Positions 24,001 to 36,384 of a stretch of DNA of 64,000 nt are shown here, one piece after another (the stretch's first letter is position 1; every line of letters begins with the position of its first letter). The notes under the pieces are model-generated. The model was not told where the DNA came from. It made no database searches and was given only the letters and a program-made list of their open reading frames with translations. A program made the position numbers and the translations under genes. Source of the DNA: Lutjanus erythropterus (Eukaryota > Chordata > Actinopteri > Lutjaniformes > Lutjanidae); contig CM034607.1 of NCBI GenBank assembly GCA_020091685.1, forward strand, positions 15,801,221-15,865,220, given 5' to 3'.

Positions 24001-24991
24001 CAAACCCCCAATCCAAAAAAGCCGTGACACTGAATAAAACATCCCTACATTCCTTGCAGCTTTGCATGGAGAATTCTTGTTCTTAAACTGCTGGACAATT
24101 TACCCATGCAGTTTTTCGCAAAGTGGTGAATCTCATCCCATTTATGCTTGAGAACGACTGAGCCTTTCAAGGATGCTACTTTCATAGCAAATCATGATAC
24201 TATCACCTGTTACCAATTAAAGCTAGGGTGGGCAACATTGTTTTGGTATAATTGAGAATTTTTTTCATAATAATCTCTTTGTAAATTAAGTAGTCTGAGA
24301 CACAACTACACTTCTGCACCTCCTGTTGACTCGTATTTAGAGAATCTGGCCCATGATGGTAGACTTAAACCAATCACAGGTCTTCTCACACCGGGGGATC
24401 CTACTGGGTGTTCTAGTAATGCAGCTGCTTGTGCATGTTCCTTCGGTGAGACCCTGAATCAGTGGCTGAAACTCCTGCAGGAAAAGTCGCTTTAAAATTG
24501 AATTATAATAATAGAGAATCATAAAGAGTCTAATGAGCAACATGCTCAGCCCAGGAGTTTGTTTGTCAGCTCACTCAGTTACTTTTGACTTCACCTTCTG
24601 TCGAGTTTAGATCTATCGCTAGGCTTTGCCGAGGGCTGAGAGGGCCAGGCGGAGCTGAGACACAGAGCCGACAGAGCCGGGGGCAGCAATCAACCACTTT
24701 TAGGCTTTCTGACTACTGCAGCTTTTACCTGTTTACCCGTGGAACGGTCCAACAGTCCATGATTTTTTGAGAATTCCACAACTTCCCTGTTCCAACTTTA
24801 TTTGAAATGTATTGAAGGCATCAATTTCAGAATGGGTGTGTATTTACAAAAACCAACAAAGTTTACTTTGAACATCAAATACCCTGTCTTTGTACTGTAT
24901 TCAAATGAATACAAGAAAAGAATTTTAATTCATTTTAATCTGTTTTTATTCACATTTTACTCTGTCCCAAGTTTCTTGGAATTGGGGTTTG
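24001..24991. mobile_element. Tc1-family TIR element with TA target duplication, non-coding
   Basis: The ends are CAAACCCCCAATCCAAAA and, inverted, GGAATTGGGGTTTG, each flanked by TA. The subterminal sequence near 24780-24960 (GGCATCAATTTCAGAATG, then a Tc1-tail-like stretch ending GTCCCAAGTTTC) is the same as the tail of the elements at 8222 and 40346. The middle (about 24222-24770) is unrelated and starts AGCTAGGGTGGGCAACATTG, so it is probably another insertion. No transposase remains. Confidence 0.8.
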
Positions 24992-25370
24992 TAAATTAAC
25001 TATGTTCAACCAGTCCATTTTGCATCATTTTCTTAGAGTTATATTCCTCTGGTGTGATGAATTTTGAATTTAAGGGATATTAAAACTTTGAAAACACTTC
25101 AATCACTCAGAGAAAACGAGAACTGATGGCGCAGCTCTCGGATATTTATCATGTCTGATCCCTAACAATTTCATTCTGTCCTTTGCACCCGCTGGCTAAC
25201 AATACATCCGCCCTGATGACTGAGTGTGTCACTGCAGGCAGCTGACAGACAAAGTTCACTGATGGGTAATCTCTTTGGAAATGACACCCGGGTGGAAAAT
25301 GAATCAAACCTAATGTAAAGATGAGGCACACTGGAACCCTCCTAGCAAACAGTGCAGATGCATAAGTGAG

Positions 25371-25402
25371 AGTGTGCGTGTGTATGTGTGTGTATGTGTG
25401 TG
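25371..25402. repeat. TG-rich microsatellite
   Basis: An interrupted TG run of about 32 bp with TATG and GCG interruptions. Confidence 0.85.
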
Positions 25403-26094
25403 CACATGGACACAGTTCAAGGGCACATTTCATAATGTGCCTTCATTATGCTGTCAGGTCCACCCCTTGTTCTTTCCTCTCTGGGTCACCTCTTGCTTTC
25501 CTTTTCAGTTGCAATTACAATCTCACACCAAGATTGACCTCCATCTCATCACCTTTAACCTAAAGACGTATCCCAGCTTGCCTCTGCGTCTCCCTCCTTT
25601 GCCATTTTGTGTCGTGGGAATGACAGGATTCTGATATTCAAGAATCTATCAATGGTTTTGACAAGCAATCACAACACTGATCAATGCAAATCACCTCGAA
25701 TTATGTGTCTGAGAGGGAGCATACATATTCATGAGGTTGGCAGGGGGTTATGTAATCAGGAAGTAAATGTGCTTCCATCTCAGTGAGTGTTACCATGTAA
25801 TTACACGTTTACTCCAAAGACGGTTAGACTGGGATCAGAGCATGATCAGGGGAGCCAGTCGTTGTGATTGTGTGTAAAAGTTTCTATCAAGCGATGATAA
25901 ACTCATGTCCACGAATCAGTTTCATCCAACATCGTCTCAACAACTTTCGTTCAGTGATATCCAGGGGCTGCATATGCCAGATCCACACACTCTATATCTA
26001 ATTGTTCACGCACAATTAATCCTTATCGGTGAAACAGAAACAGAAATTACATATTGTTGTCACATAATCAGGTAATGAGCCAGAAGCGTCTTAC

Positions 26095-26193
26095 CTGTGA
26101 TAGTTTTTAAAATAGTTGACACTCTGGCGTTTGATGGACTCCTGCAGGACCTCTGACCTACTGCCGCAGAACTCCTCACCCACCTGCATCAAC
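26095..26193 (-). CDS. vps50: vps50 exon (about human residues 420-452)
   Basis: This 99-nt exon starts with the last base of the split arginine codon and ends with two bases of another arginine codon. It reads [20 protein letters not shown], then [12 protein letters not shown], nearly the same as mammalian VPS50. The acceptor is CTTCCAG and the donor GTAAGA. The NYFKNYHR segment continues into the next exon as [10 protein letters not shown]. The exon codes a conserved helix pair, and every splice phase agrees with its neighbours. Confidence 0.97.
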
Positions 26194-28091
26194 CTGGAAG
26201 AGAGGGTTTAAGGGTGAGGGAACACATGAAGATGAAAGAAGCAGATGGAAGGAGCAAGGGAAGAAAGACGACAAAGGGACTTATCGCTGGTGTAGTTATC
26301 TGATGCAGCACATGGTGAGGAGTGGACTCTTTGATGGCTGCCTGTTGAACCTTTAAAGACACTTTTTGCTTGATAAAGACTTTTTTTTGCAGTGCACATG
26401 TGCACAAAGGTGTAACCAATGCATGTTAGGACTGATGTGATTATGAGTTCACAAACTGCTGGGTTGGATGCTTCCCCAATTATTCTTAAGGATTGATATT
26501 AATTGTGTGTGAAGACCACTGAAACCAGGTGCTAAATTTCTAAATGAATACACTAATGGAGAAATTATATTGAAATTTTATTCCAAAAATTGTACAACTT
26601 TCACTCTGTATCATATGTACTTCTGCATAAATCTGTTGCTGCTGCTGTCAAAAATGTTTAAGTGATTTTCTAAATTTGTTGTGCACATTATTTTATCATT
26701 CAATAAAGAAAAATATCTCCAGGGATCCAAAACAGCCCTTTAGCATTAAGGCCTCTGGAGGATGACAGATGAGTGTGTTTGACTGACAGCAGAGCCAGCA
26801 GGGGCACAGAGACACGATGTAAACAGACTTGCTCTGGTAACTGTAACTTGTCAGTCAAGGGACAGATGATGTACTGTTAGCAGTATAAAAAAATTCATTT
26901 TTGACACTTTTAGGTAGCTGAGTAGCTGTTGGACTATATCATACTACTGTGAAGATTACGTCACCTACAGTACAGAGATAACAACACAAACAATAGTTTC
27001 ATTAGATCAGCAGAAAACAGAGAAACTTGGAATCAGAAGGAGTAAGGTCATATGTTTCTGTTTAATGAGGAAAATAAGTGTAAGAATGTTGCCTTTCTTC
27101 ACACTTGGATGTAGAGAATGTACACAGTGTGCGTATATGAATATATTGGCAATTGCTGGTTGATAACAGTGACTTGTTGAAAAGACTACCGTTATAAATT
27201 ATTTCTAAATAGTTTATAATCAGGCTATTAATTAGGTTGTAAATATCTTATAAATCATTAATAAACCTTATATATGAGTTATAACACAGTTACTGCTTAC
27301 TACTAATTTATCTTACTAATGAGTTACTGCCATTTATAACTGGAAGCCCCATTGTACATTGTACATGCTGAAAATGTCAAGGATACAGAATATCGCCAAA
27401 GCCTTAGTGTATGACTAATTTGATATGTTAATTTGATGCCAAATTAGACTTTCTGACTATTTCTATTATTTCTGACTATTTCTGACACCTGTTAAATGCT
27501 ACTTAATGATTAGAAACACCTGATGAAGCTGACAGGTATAAATACTGACTGATGGAGAGGACAAACTCAGGTAAGTAAGCAATGAGACCTGAGGGTATAA
27601 CAGTGCAGATAAATGTGGGCTCACTATTTGGCTCACTGTTGCCTTTTTTTCTATTCTACTTACAAACCAGACTCCTTCCAACCACAATTTGTTCCTTCCT
27701 ATTTGGTATCCATCAACGCAAAACAGCCTGGAATATCACATCATTATAAGCAAGTTCATAAAATCAAAACGACATACTGATAGTATAATTTCAGTTTTGC
27801 CATACATGTAAACAAAGACAATGAGAACTTTCTTATTGGACAAGGAAGTGTGTGTGTTTGTGTGTAGGTGTGTTTGCATAATTTGAGTCCGTTATTCTGT
27901 AAATTACTGAGCAAATGAGAGTTGTGAGAAACAAAGGGGGGGGGGAGCGAGACTGCATATGAAAGCAGATCAACCTAAGAGTGAGAAAAAAGAAAAAAGA
28001 CAAAAAGGGGAAAGGGACAGTGATGGCAAAGATAATGAAGACCAATTAAATGAGACAAGGATGAGCTGGCTGTTCCAGCCCCGCGGCGTAC
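26194..28091 (-). other. vps50: vps50 intron, 1.9 kb
   Basis: The intron runs from a GTACGC donor to a CTTCCAG acceptor. It contains a poly-G run near 27940, a small imperfect tandem repeat near 27450-27485 with a TTTCTGACTA core, and AT-rich sequence at 27180-27350 with repeated TTATAAAT-like words. No coding signal beyond the flanking exons. Confidence 0.7.
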
Positions 28092-28186
28092 CTGCTGATG
28101 ACATCCAGTACCACTATGAAATCGTCGTATTTGAAGTTAGACATGTCTGTCCCCAGGATGTAGGCTTTCACTTTCAACTGGACATC
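28092..28186 (-). CDS. vps50: vps50 exon (about human residues 389-420)
   Basis: This 95-nt exon starts in phase 0 and ends with two bases of an arginine codon. It reads [18 protein letters not shown], then [13 protein letters not shown], which corresponds closely to DVQLKVKTYLLGTDLSIF and KYDDFIFVLDIIS in mammals. The acceptor is CTCAG and the donor GTACGC. The segment is a compact helical part of the VPS50 middle region that continues directly into the next exon ([11 protein letters not shown]). Confidence 0.96.
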
Positions 28187-28329
28187 CTGAGGAGAGAAAT
28201 GAGAGGGACAGGGTGATTCACTTGTGATTGAGCAACTGAACTGAAGAAAAAACTGTGGGAAAATATATGAAAAGGAAAAACTAGGAACAGAGAAGGAGGC
28301 GGAAGAGAGAGAACACTATTCTTGCCAAC
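28187..28329 (-). other. vps50: vps50 short intron, 143 bp
   Basis: This is the shortest intron in the window. It has a GTTGGC donor and a CTCCTCAG acceptor. Its transcribed strand is rich in T and C runs towards the 3' end. No repeats were seen. Confidence 0.85.
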
Positions 28330-28421
28330 CTGCCAGATCCGTGTCAGTCCATGCTCCAGCTTCTTCTTCACGTAGCTGCGGTCCACCACCGACTCGTCAG
28401 ACTCTGCAGCTGCCGCGTCAT
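28330..28421 (-). CDS. vps50: vps50 exon (about human residues 358-388)
   Basis: This 92-nt exon completes the split codon with AT, giving aspartate, and then reads a linker rich in alanine and acidic residues (DAAAAESDESVVD), followed by the conserved RSYVKKKLEHGLTRIWQ. The conserved half matches vertebrate VPS50, which has RGYIKKKLEHGLTRIWQ; the first half differs in sequence and is probably disordered. The exon ends in phase 0. The donor is GTTGGC, weaker than the usual GTRAGT, and only 143 bp separate it from the next exon, so recognition may work across the short intron (inference). Confidence 0.95.
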
Positions 28422-29884
28422 CTTGGGGTATTCAAACAAACCACACAGGCGGATTAAAAACTAACAACAAGACTTGATGGAATTCCATTTCTCCTTATCC
28501 ATTTTATTCATCTATTGTTTGACTCCATCATTTCAGCATGACTGAAAGGAATTCATTTACGTATTTCAATGGACATGTGCACAATGATGCGTGAGCAGAC
28601 TGAATCAGAAACCCTATAAGACCCAAAAAGACTATTCTTATGACTGATAAGCAAGCAAATGAGAAATGTCCCTTTGATAATGGTAAAATATGATTCCTCA
28701 GAAGTGTGGTGTAGTTGATCTGCAGATCTGACTTGCTTGAGCATTGTCAAAAGTCTGTCACTGTCAGTTTGACCATGCAGGCAGGCTGAACTTTCGCTGT
28801 AAACTATAGCAGACTTTCCATACAGAAGCGGTTGTCAGTCCACACATATCTGACAAGAGGTCACAGAGTCCTTCAAGAGAGGAAAGACTAACAGCAACCT
28901 TGAACACAATAGGACAATACCGGATGCCACTTAAATAAGGTGTTACGGGTCTTGCTCACTGTCAGGCAGTCAGAATGAAACCAACACCTCCAGAGTGAAT
29001 GTGGTGCCTCTTAAAAATCAGCTCACTGTCCTCTCTTTTGTCAGTGTTTTTTTTTTTTCTTCTTCTCACAGATCAGATAGAATACCATGTGGTGCAGACA
29101 CAGCAGAGGCTATAATATCATAGGAGCTGCAATACTTTTTCCTTGGCTGAAAATTGCTTCCATCAGTCTCAAGCTGCTTGCTCTGTTTGAAGTGGATCTC
29201 TAAAAAAGCCAACAGCCGTGAGCCTGCAAGTCGACTAGCAGGTGGTTGTCGATCCCACATTAAATTCCTTTAATGTATTGTGAACACAGAAAAATGGAGA
29301 CTTGTCTTGGTCATGGATTATCTCGTGAGTTATATGTTTGTGTTGTGTTTTTGAGGTTTGTCTGCTCTTTATTATTGAGAAAAAAACTACAGAGGAAACC
29401 CTCTTTTAAAGCCATAATATATAACATCTCCACATCTCCACCAAAACAATACATATATATTTTGTCCCAAGTGTTTTGAAAACTCATTTATTCATTTATT
29501 CAAGTAAAGAGTATGTTTCCTGATAGTTGCTAATTGCTATAACTTCTGGGAAAACACAGGATACATAAGAGAGTGAGGAAGGAGGTGGGCGAACATGATT
29601 AAACATAATGTGTATAAAACCTTAATGGGTTATTATCTCATCTGTACAAGATTTCTGCCTGAGTCACATCAAGTAGATTTTCATCCACAATAGTGGTTGT
29701 TTAACAATGAACAACTCCCATGATCCCAAGCTACTGCACAGCGTCATTACTTCCTGTCTTTTGTTACTTTTTTAATGTGAGAGAGACCTCTAGCAGCAGA
29801 ACTTATACATTGTTTGCCTATAAAGTGAGAAACGGCAACATACTTTTTTGAAATGTGGAAAAGTCTTTACACACCTAAAATCCC

Positions 29885-32800
29885 TTGTTGCAGATATAAT
29901 TTTCCTCCAGGCAACTCACAAGACCTACTGAGCAGAGGCGCCTGAGGGCTACATGGGTCTCACAAGTTTATCAGTCCACTTTTTCCTCCAAAGCTCAGGG
30001 TGTTGCTGTGCTCATCTGAAAGACTATACCAACCGATTTTAAGATGGCAGATTTTTACTAGTCACTGGTAGTATTAACGCAGCCCCATTAACACTGTTGA
30101 ACGTGTATGCTCTAAACTATGATTACCCCGACTTCTTCTGTAAGGTGTTTAATCTCATTACAGATCGTATTTCCAGTCAACATATCACAACACATTGGTC
30201 TCAGATCACACCCCCATCTCAGTTGTGTTAATTTTTTTTCTTCCCAGACGCTCCTATAGATTTAACCCCTTGTTGCTTTCACACCAAACATCTGCAATAC
30301 ACCTATGAGAACCAGAATCAGTGAATTAATTCAAACAAATGATAATGGAAAAGTGTCTGCTTTAACTTTATGGGAGACTTTTAAAGTTGTGATGAGAGAA
30401 CACATTATCACTTTTTAATCTGCTTGTAAGAGGGATCAACAAAAGTGCTTGATCGACCTCCGGTACTTGATGAGGCCTGTAAGGAGTCCGGATTACAAAA
30501 CGTTCTCAACGAAATATTGAAATTAAGATATGAATATAATCAAATTCGAGGCAAGCAGGTGAGCACTCTCTTGTGTAAACTGTAACAGAAACATTTCGAA
30601 CTGAGTGATAAAGCAGACAGATTGCTCTCACAACAGCTTAAGGGCTTGCAGTCTGAAAGAGCAAGCTGCAGGATCTGTTCCATCTCTGGGCATATTGTTA
30701 CAGATCCTAAACAAAATAAATGATAGGTTTCTGGAATATTATTCACAGTTATATTCCTCTAAGTCCCCAGCTACAGACTCCAAAATTGCAGATTTTCTCA
30801 ATTCTATTAAAATGCCAACTCTCAGCACTGATGCCAGGGATGAACTAGATGCTGCATTCACTCTCTAAGCAATCAAATCTGCACAAAATTCTTTCCCTAA
30901 TGAAAAAGCTCCTGGACCCAATGGTTTTGGGACAGAATTTTATAAAACATATGCAGATGCAATAGCTCCACTGCTGATTAGATGCTCTGTGGACAACAGA
31001 ATCTTTCATGGCTCATTGTGTGAAGCAAATATATGTCTTATATTAAAAAAAGATAGAGATAAATCTCATCCGGTCTCCTATAGGACCTTAAAATTGTTGA
31101 ACAATGACCAAGAAATATTTGCCAAGGTCCTAGCTGGTCGACTGAAGAAACATATTGGTTCGCTCATATACTCTGACCAGGCAAGGTTTGTTCCTGACAG
31201 ATATCTATTCTGTTATTCTGTTGTTATTTCTTTGGATGCTCACCAAGCTTTTGACCAAGTGGAATTACTGTTCTTAAACACTTTGAAATTGGTGAGAAAT
31301 TCATGGCTCTGTTGAAAATGCTCGGTATGTGTCCAAGATCAGCAGTCTTAACTAGTCAGGGGGATCCGACAGGGATGCTGTCGCTTATATATGCTTTTTA
31401 ATTCAGCACTCAGCATTAGGATGAATCCTCAGATTGCAGGAATTAGGCTAGGTGCTACTGAATCCCTTATTGGGCTGTACTTGGTCTTAACTCTCTTCAG
31501 TACCCAGACTTCTCTTCCCCCTCGTATACATCTTATAAAAAACTTTGGCAAACTATCAGGTTTCACTATTAGCTGGTCCAAAAGTCTTTTGATGCCGCTT
31601 ACAGATGACTGAAGCTCAAATTATCTCGACACTCTGCCCTTTAAGATTTGTGTGGATGATCGAGGGCCAGAGGTGTGTAGATTTGATGAAATCATCTTTG
31701 TCAGCTATTTATTTTCCAAACCTGATTCAGCACCAAAACACACGGAAAAAGATTTTGTCCAAAATATTTAATTTAGGATTCTCAGACAAACCAAGAGGGT
31801 ACTTGAGGCAACAGATACCTTGCCATACACTTGCCATTTTGTAATAATCATAATTTCATTCCAGGTCAAACTGATGTTGTTTTTCCACAGTTGGGCAGAA
31901 AAGGGCCTGTCAATAATCAAGGACTTTTAGATTGATGAGCATCTCTCTTCTTTTAACCAGCTAAGAGATAAATTCATTCTCCCTCACAGTCACATTTTCC
32001 ATTACTTAGAGAAGAAATTTTATCAGACAGTGTGTGGTCTATGCTGACATCTTACAGTACCTAGACAGCATGTCTTCTATGAATGCATGTCACTAGCTCC
32101 CATCTCCTCACTCATTATGTCACAATTTGTCACTCTCTTCAAGGTGAACATCTCAAAGAAGCATGGAGAAGGGAAATTGGCTCTCAAATACCTCCTAGGC
32201 TCCGGGAGAAATGGTTAAGTACTGATTCAATTCATCAGTTATGCACCGAATACAAAGGTCAAGCTGAATAAGATTTACCCTCCCTCTCCCCTACATGTGA
32301 CAAATCTATATCAGAGGATGGGACTTTAGCTCACCTCTTGTGGTCTTGCCCTAAATTTCAGAAATTCTGGGAGTAGATATTTCAAGTACAGTGTAATACT
32401 AGCAAATCAAGTAGCCCCTGAGTGTAACTTTACTATTCTGGCCTGTTCTGAAAATTGCTCACAACCTGGCTCTTAGGTTTGGCATAGTGATACCTAAGAT
32501 GGTTATATTGAGGGAATGGAAGTCTTCATCCCCTCCTTCTTATTAAAGATGGCTCAATGATATGACTTCCTGTCTACGTCTGGAGGAGATATGATACTTT
32601 TGTCTAGCTGTAATTTGAAATTTGCAAAGATTTGGGGACCCTTTGTTGATCACATTAGGCTACAGGGTGTTTAACTACTGTATAATCTTTTTTTATGTTT
32701 GCGTCTGGAGTACTATTGAGTACCCTGTACTTGCTTGGACTGTGTTTCTGCTTATTTGTTGTCAGTCACTCCTGGTGATCGAATTTGGTTTCCTGTGGCT

Positions 32801-32955
32801 CCTGAACTATGTTGGATTTTTTGTGGCATTAACACTGGGTAATACCCATCCTGCTTATTTATTACAATGCAATATATTTTGGCCTTTTTGTTTGGGTAGG
32901 GTGGACTTAGGGTCTCTGTTTTTGTTTTGTTTTTATATTTTGTATATTGAAGTCG
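29885..32955 (+). mobile_element. L1/Tx1-like LINE, 5'-truncated and broken
   Basis: Plus-strand reading in changing frames gives pieces of a LINE ORF2. There are endonuclease-tail pieces at about 29990-30260 (LNVYAPNYDYPDFF in corrected frame). The reverse-transcriptase region follows at about 30890-31300 (KAPGPNGFGTEFYK, then LKLLNNDQEIFAKVLAGRL, then DQARFVPDRY). Next come QGDPTG near 31362, GFTISWSKSLLMPL near 31560 and a C-terminal region near 32130-32400 with LNKIYP. The YADD-type active site, expected near 31470, reads GLYLVLTL and is lost. Many stops and frameshifts are present. The 3' tail is rich in GTTTTTG words. The element is antisense to vps50. Confidence 0.85.
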
Positions 32956-33894
32956 CTGGGAGATGTGAAAGCTTCTATCCTGGCTCTCTCTGTAGACAGG
33001 AAGGCCTTCCTACACACAGCAGCACCCTGAAAACTACCCGAATCAGTGCAGTGCAGTATATAACACCCCAAATTACAAGTTGAAATACATAATCACAACT
33101 GTTTTTAAGCAGCGGAGGAACAGATTACTTTGATCATGGCTAAAATTCTGCTGCAGTATCCATTATTGGTGTTCTTCTTCACTCCAGATTAAAAAGACAT
33201 TCTCTTCAAGTACTGGACAAGAATGTATATTTAAAGGCAAACAAAACAAATCGGTGAATCCATCTCCGTGCACAAATCACAAAGAGATGATTGATGAGAA
33301 AGACATTCAGGCAAGAATCTCCAACCCTCAGTCTAAGAGCACTGAAGAAAACATAAATGTGTCAGTGACAGAATATGTATGGATCTCGTTGTGTTCGAGA
33401 TCACACACTGCCCTTCATTAACCATTAAACCAGATGATGGTTAGACACATTACTCAAGGGAAAACAAGGGAGACAGGCATGAATCATAGGTAATGTTTTT
33501 CTTATTTTGCAGCAGTGAGATGGTTGAAAGACCTAAAGCTTTAAACACACAAACACATAATTTAACTCAGCTTGACGCAAACATCTCCAAGCTGTAGTCA
33601 AAACAGAGGCAGTGTAGACGGGAACCTGCTGGGCGAGGCATTCTTCTTCTGAGCAAGAGAATAAATATACACCATCTATACACGCATTTCAGAGAAAAAA
33701 GAAAAAAGGGTACTCAATAGTAAAACTTTATATCAAATATATCCCTCTTTGATGCAGGCACCATGACAGTGAGGGTGTTCTCATAATGACACACAAGAAA
33801 AAAAAAGTACACCCATTAAAAAACCCACACAATGAGCATAACCAATTACCTAAATATAATGACAGCGAGCAAGGGAAACAGTAGGAACAGTTGA

Positions 33895-33929
33895 ACAAGT
33901 TATTAAGTGCTTGGTGCTTAATAACTTGT
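33895..33929. repeat. Perfect palindrome, 13-bp arms
   Basis: The arms are ACAAGTTATTAAG and CTTAATAACTTGT with a 9-bp spacer. A third partial copy (TTATTAAGCACCAAAAAG) follows at about 33946-33963. Confidence 0.9.
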
Positions 33930-36208
33930 GAAACAGTTCCACATATTATTAAGCACCAAAAAGGAAAAAAAACACTATTAAAAGGGACCTTGAGAGGTTA
34001 AAAGACACGAAAAACCTACACCAAAGAACACGAGAAGCGCTGTGTTCGTGTTCAGCAGGGATCAGTGAACTCAGATTAATCAAAGCTCCTCAGAAACCTG
34101 TGAGTCAGTGAAGGGATTACTTTATGGTGATACAGACAAAAAAAAAAAGAACAAAAAGAGAACAGAACCTAGCTGTAGAAAGCAGCAGGGTGCTCAGCTG
34201 TGACACAAACATATAGGAGGGTAATCCTGGGAATTACACAATGAGACGTTTGACCCGATTATTCTGAAGAAACATGACGTTCTTGACATATGAAAAACAG
34301 GCTGCTATCACTGTTGTTTAAATTTGCACAGTACAGTTATAGCTACCGTGTGCCGTACAGGTGACAAATGAAACTGAATGAACTGATGGAAACTATGTCT
34401 AGAGGTTTGAGGTGTCCTATCAACAGTTTTACAGACTTCTCCTTTATAAGGATGACTTCAGGGGAAATTGTTTTTTGGGCTGTAGGAGATTTTTTCTCTA
34501 AATACAGAGTGACCACAGGGAAAAACTGGAAGCGAGGCTGAGTGGCAATGCCCTTTCTAGTTCAATTATACATTGATGACATATATCACTAACTGAACTG
34601 TTGACGGTTGTGTTGCATTGTGGGTTATGTAGGTGCCATGTTTTGACAAGTAGTTTAGCCTAGTATTAAGTTCAATTTAAACATTTAAACAAGTGAGAAA
34701 AACTGTTGATCGTGTGATTAAACCATCTGTTTCCAAAACAAGTTGACTTGTTTCAGACATTTTCTAGAATTGCAGACAAGGAAATTGGATTTTCATAACA
34801 ACAGATCAAATTTAAATTCTGACCAGCAAGAATATTTCTGCACCAAACCATATCGTGAAGGTTTATCTTCTCCCACAAACTGATTGCAATCATCACACTC
34901 CAAAATATGACAGTGATACACCTCATGCTTTTCCTCAGTGTCTGGATTTATAAGAAATATATGATGTTCTGATTCATCTCAGATTCCCACCTTCACTGCG
35001 ATCGTGTTCATAACACATTTTAAAGCCCTTTCCATCCTTCCATATTACCTCCACAGCCACTACTGTCATGTTGTAGCGATTACTAGCCATGATTTCTAAT
35101 GATAAAACTGAGGCAGGGTTTAATCAAACATGCATGAGGATTTCACAGGATGGTTCAAACTGGCGGTTTTCAAACACTGCCCTTAAGAGCCCAATAACAT
35201 TGGCTGTAATTTGAGTCATTCATAGGGGCAGAACTGATGAATACAAATGCATCATTCACTAAAAGACAAAAGAACAGAGGACTTGGCAGACATCGTGACA
35301 CGGTAACTTGACATATCTGGGTTTCATTTAATGAGCACAAGGACTCATTAGTGAGGTGAGTGAGGGGGTGTGAGGAAGAGGGAGCAAGATTTTTTTTTTT
35401 TTGTAAAAGACAAAGTGAAACAGTGCTTGTGAAAAGTGAAAGCCGTGACAAAGGTGAGAGATTTGTGACTGATCACCCGAGGACACAAAACTGAGAGTAT
35501 CTGGGGTGCCAGAAAGAGGATGACTGCATCAACTGACAAAGAAAGAGGACTACAAACTAGTAATTGTAAGAAGTGTAATTTGATTAAAAATGAGAATTCC
35601 CTTGTCTATAGAAACTTGGAAATTAAGTAGAAGCTAAAACACAAAAGCCCTACAGAAGCAAGAAATTGCTGACTCAAATTCAAAATTAAGACTAGATTCC
35701 TTTACAGTGGGGATTTTCCAAGTCTAACACTAATGGTCCCCCTCAGGCAAAATCAAGACACCGACTGTCAGTAATATAAGAGTGTAAGGGGAGGTTCACA
35801 CCTCAAGATCAGGTTCCTGAATTGAGCCAATAATGTGAGGATGATACAATGCCAGCTGGTCTGGTTTGAATTCACAAAGTTAAAATTCAAACGGTCCAAA
35901 TATTATAAACACAAATGACGTGGTGGACATGTTGTTCAATTATCGGGCATACAGTCATTGCATAAAAGGCAACAAATGGCCCAATTTCTACCTGGCTATT
36001 GTACTTTATAGAGCACTGTTAGGTTCCATTTATGTTGGTGTTGATCTGAACCGCACCTATGAACATCTTGTAAGACAGTGGTTTTAAATAATTTAACAAT
36101 GCACGCATTTCTGAGTCCAGTTTTGTCATCTGCCAGTCAATGTTTTGGTAGCAAAGGCACTACTAGTTCCACCAGAGATAACTTTTTCAATATGTATATA
36201 TATTTGGG

Positions 36209-36384
36209 GATTTTTATGCCTTTAATTTATAGGACACCTGAAGATATGACAGGATATAGGGAGAGAGAGTGTGGGAATGACACGCAGTAAAGGACTGTAG
36301 GCAGGAGTTGAACCCACGGCTGCTAAAGAGGACTCACAACCTCAGTACGTGGGGCAAACGCTCTACCAACTGAGCTACCAGGCC
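36209..36384 (-). mobile_element. tRNA-derived SINE
   Basis: On the minus strand the head starts GGCCTGGTAGCTCAGTTGG and includes an A box (TAGCTCAGTTGGTAGAGCG) and a B box (GGGTTCAACTC). A non-tRNA body follows containing CTTTACTGCGTGTCATTCCC, ending near TATAAATTAAAGGC. This head-plus-body matches a SINE family common in teleosts (from memory). The anticodon arm is degenerate, and no target duplication is clear. Confidence 0.85.

Larger units (their letters stand above)
23533..26094 (-). other. vps50: vps50 intron, 2.6 kb, holding a Tc1-family TIR element
   Basis: The intron has a GTAAGA donor and a CCTCAG acceptor. It contains the TIR element at 24001-24991 and a TG-rich microsatellite at about 25371-25402. 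The remainder is unique-looking sequence in which I recognise nothing. Confidence 0.7.

Noticed and set aside
32622..33083. 153-codon plus-strand open frame with hydrophobic segments, resembling a small membrane protein
   Set aside because: It overlaps the C-terminal end and T-rich 3' tail of the decayed LINE. In another frame the first part reads like the LINE ORF2 end, and the hydrophobicity comes from TTT/GTT-rich sequence.
36300..36384. tRNA-like sequence with A and B boxes
   Set aside because: The anticodon stem does not fold cleanly and the head is fused to a SINE body, so it is a SINE, not a tRNA gene.
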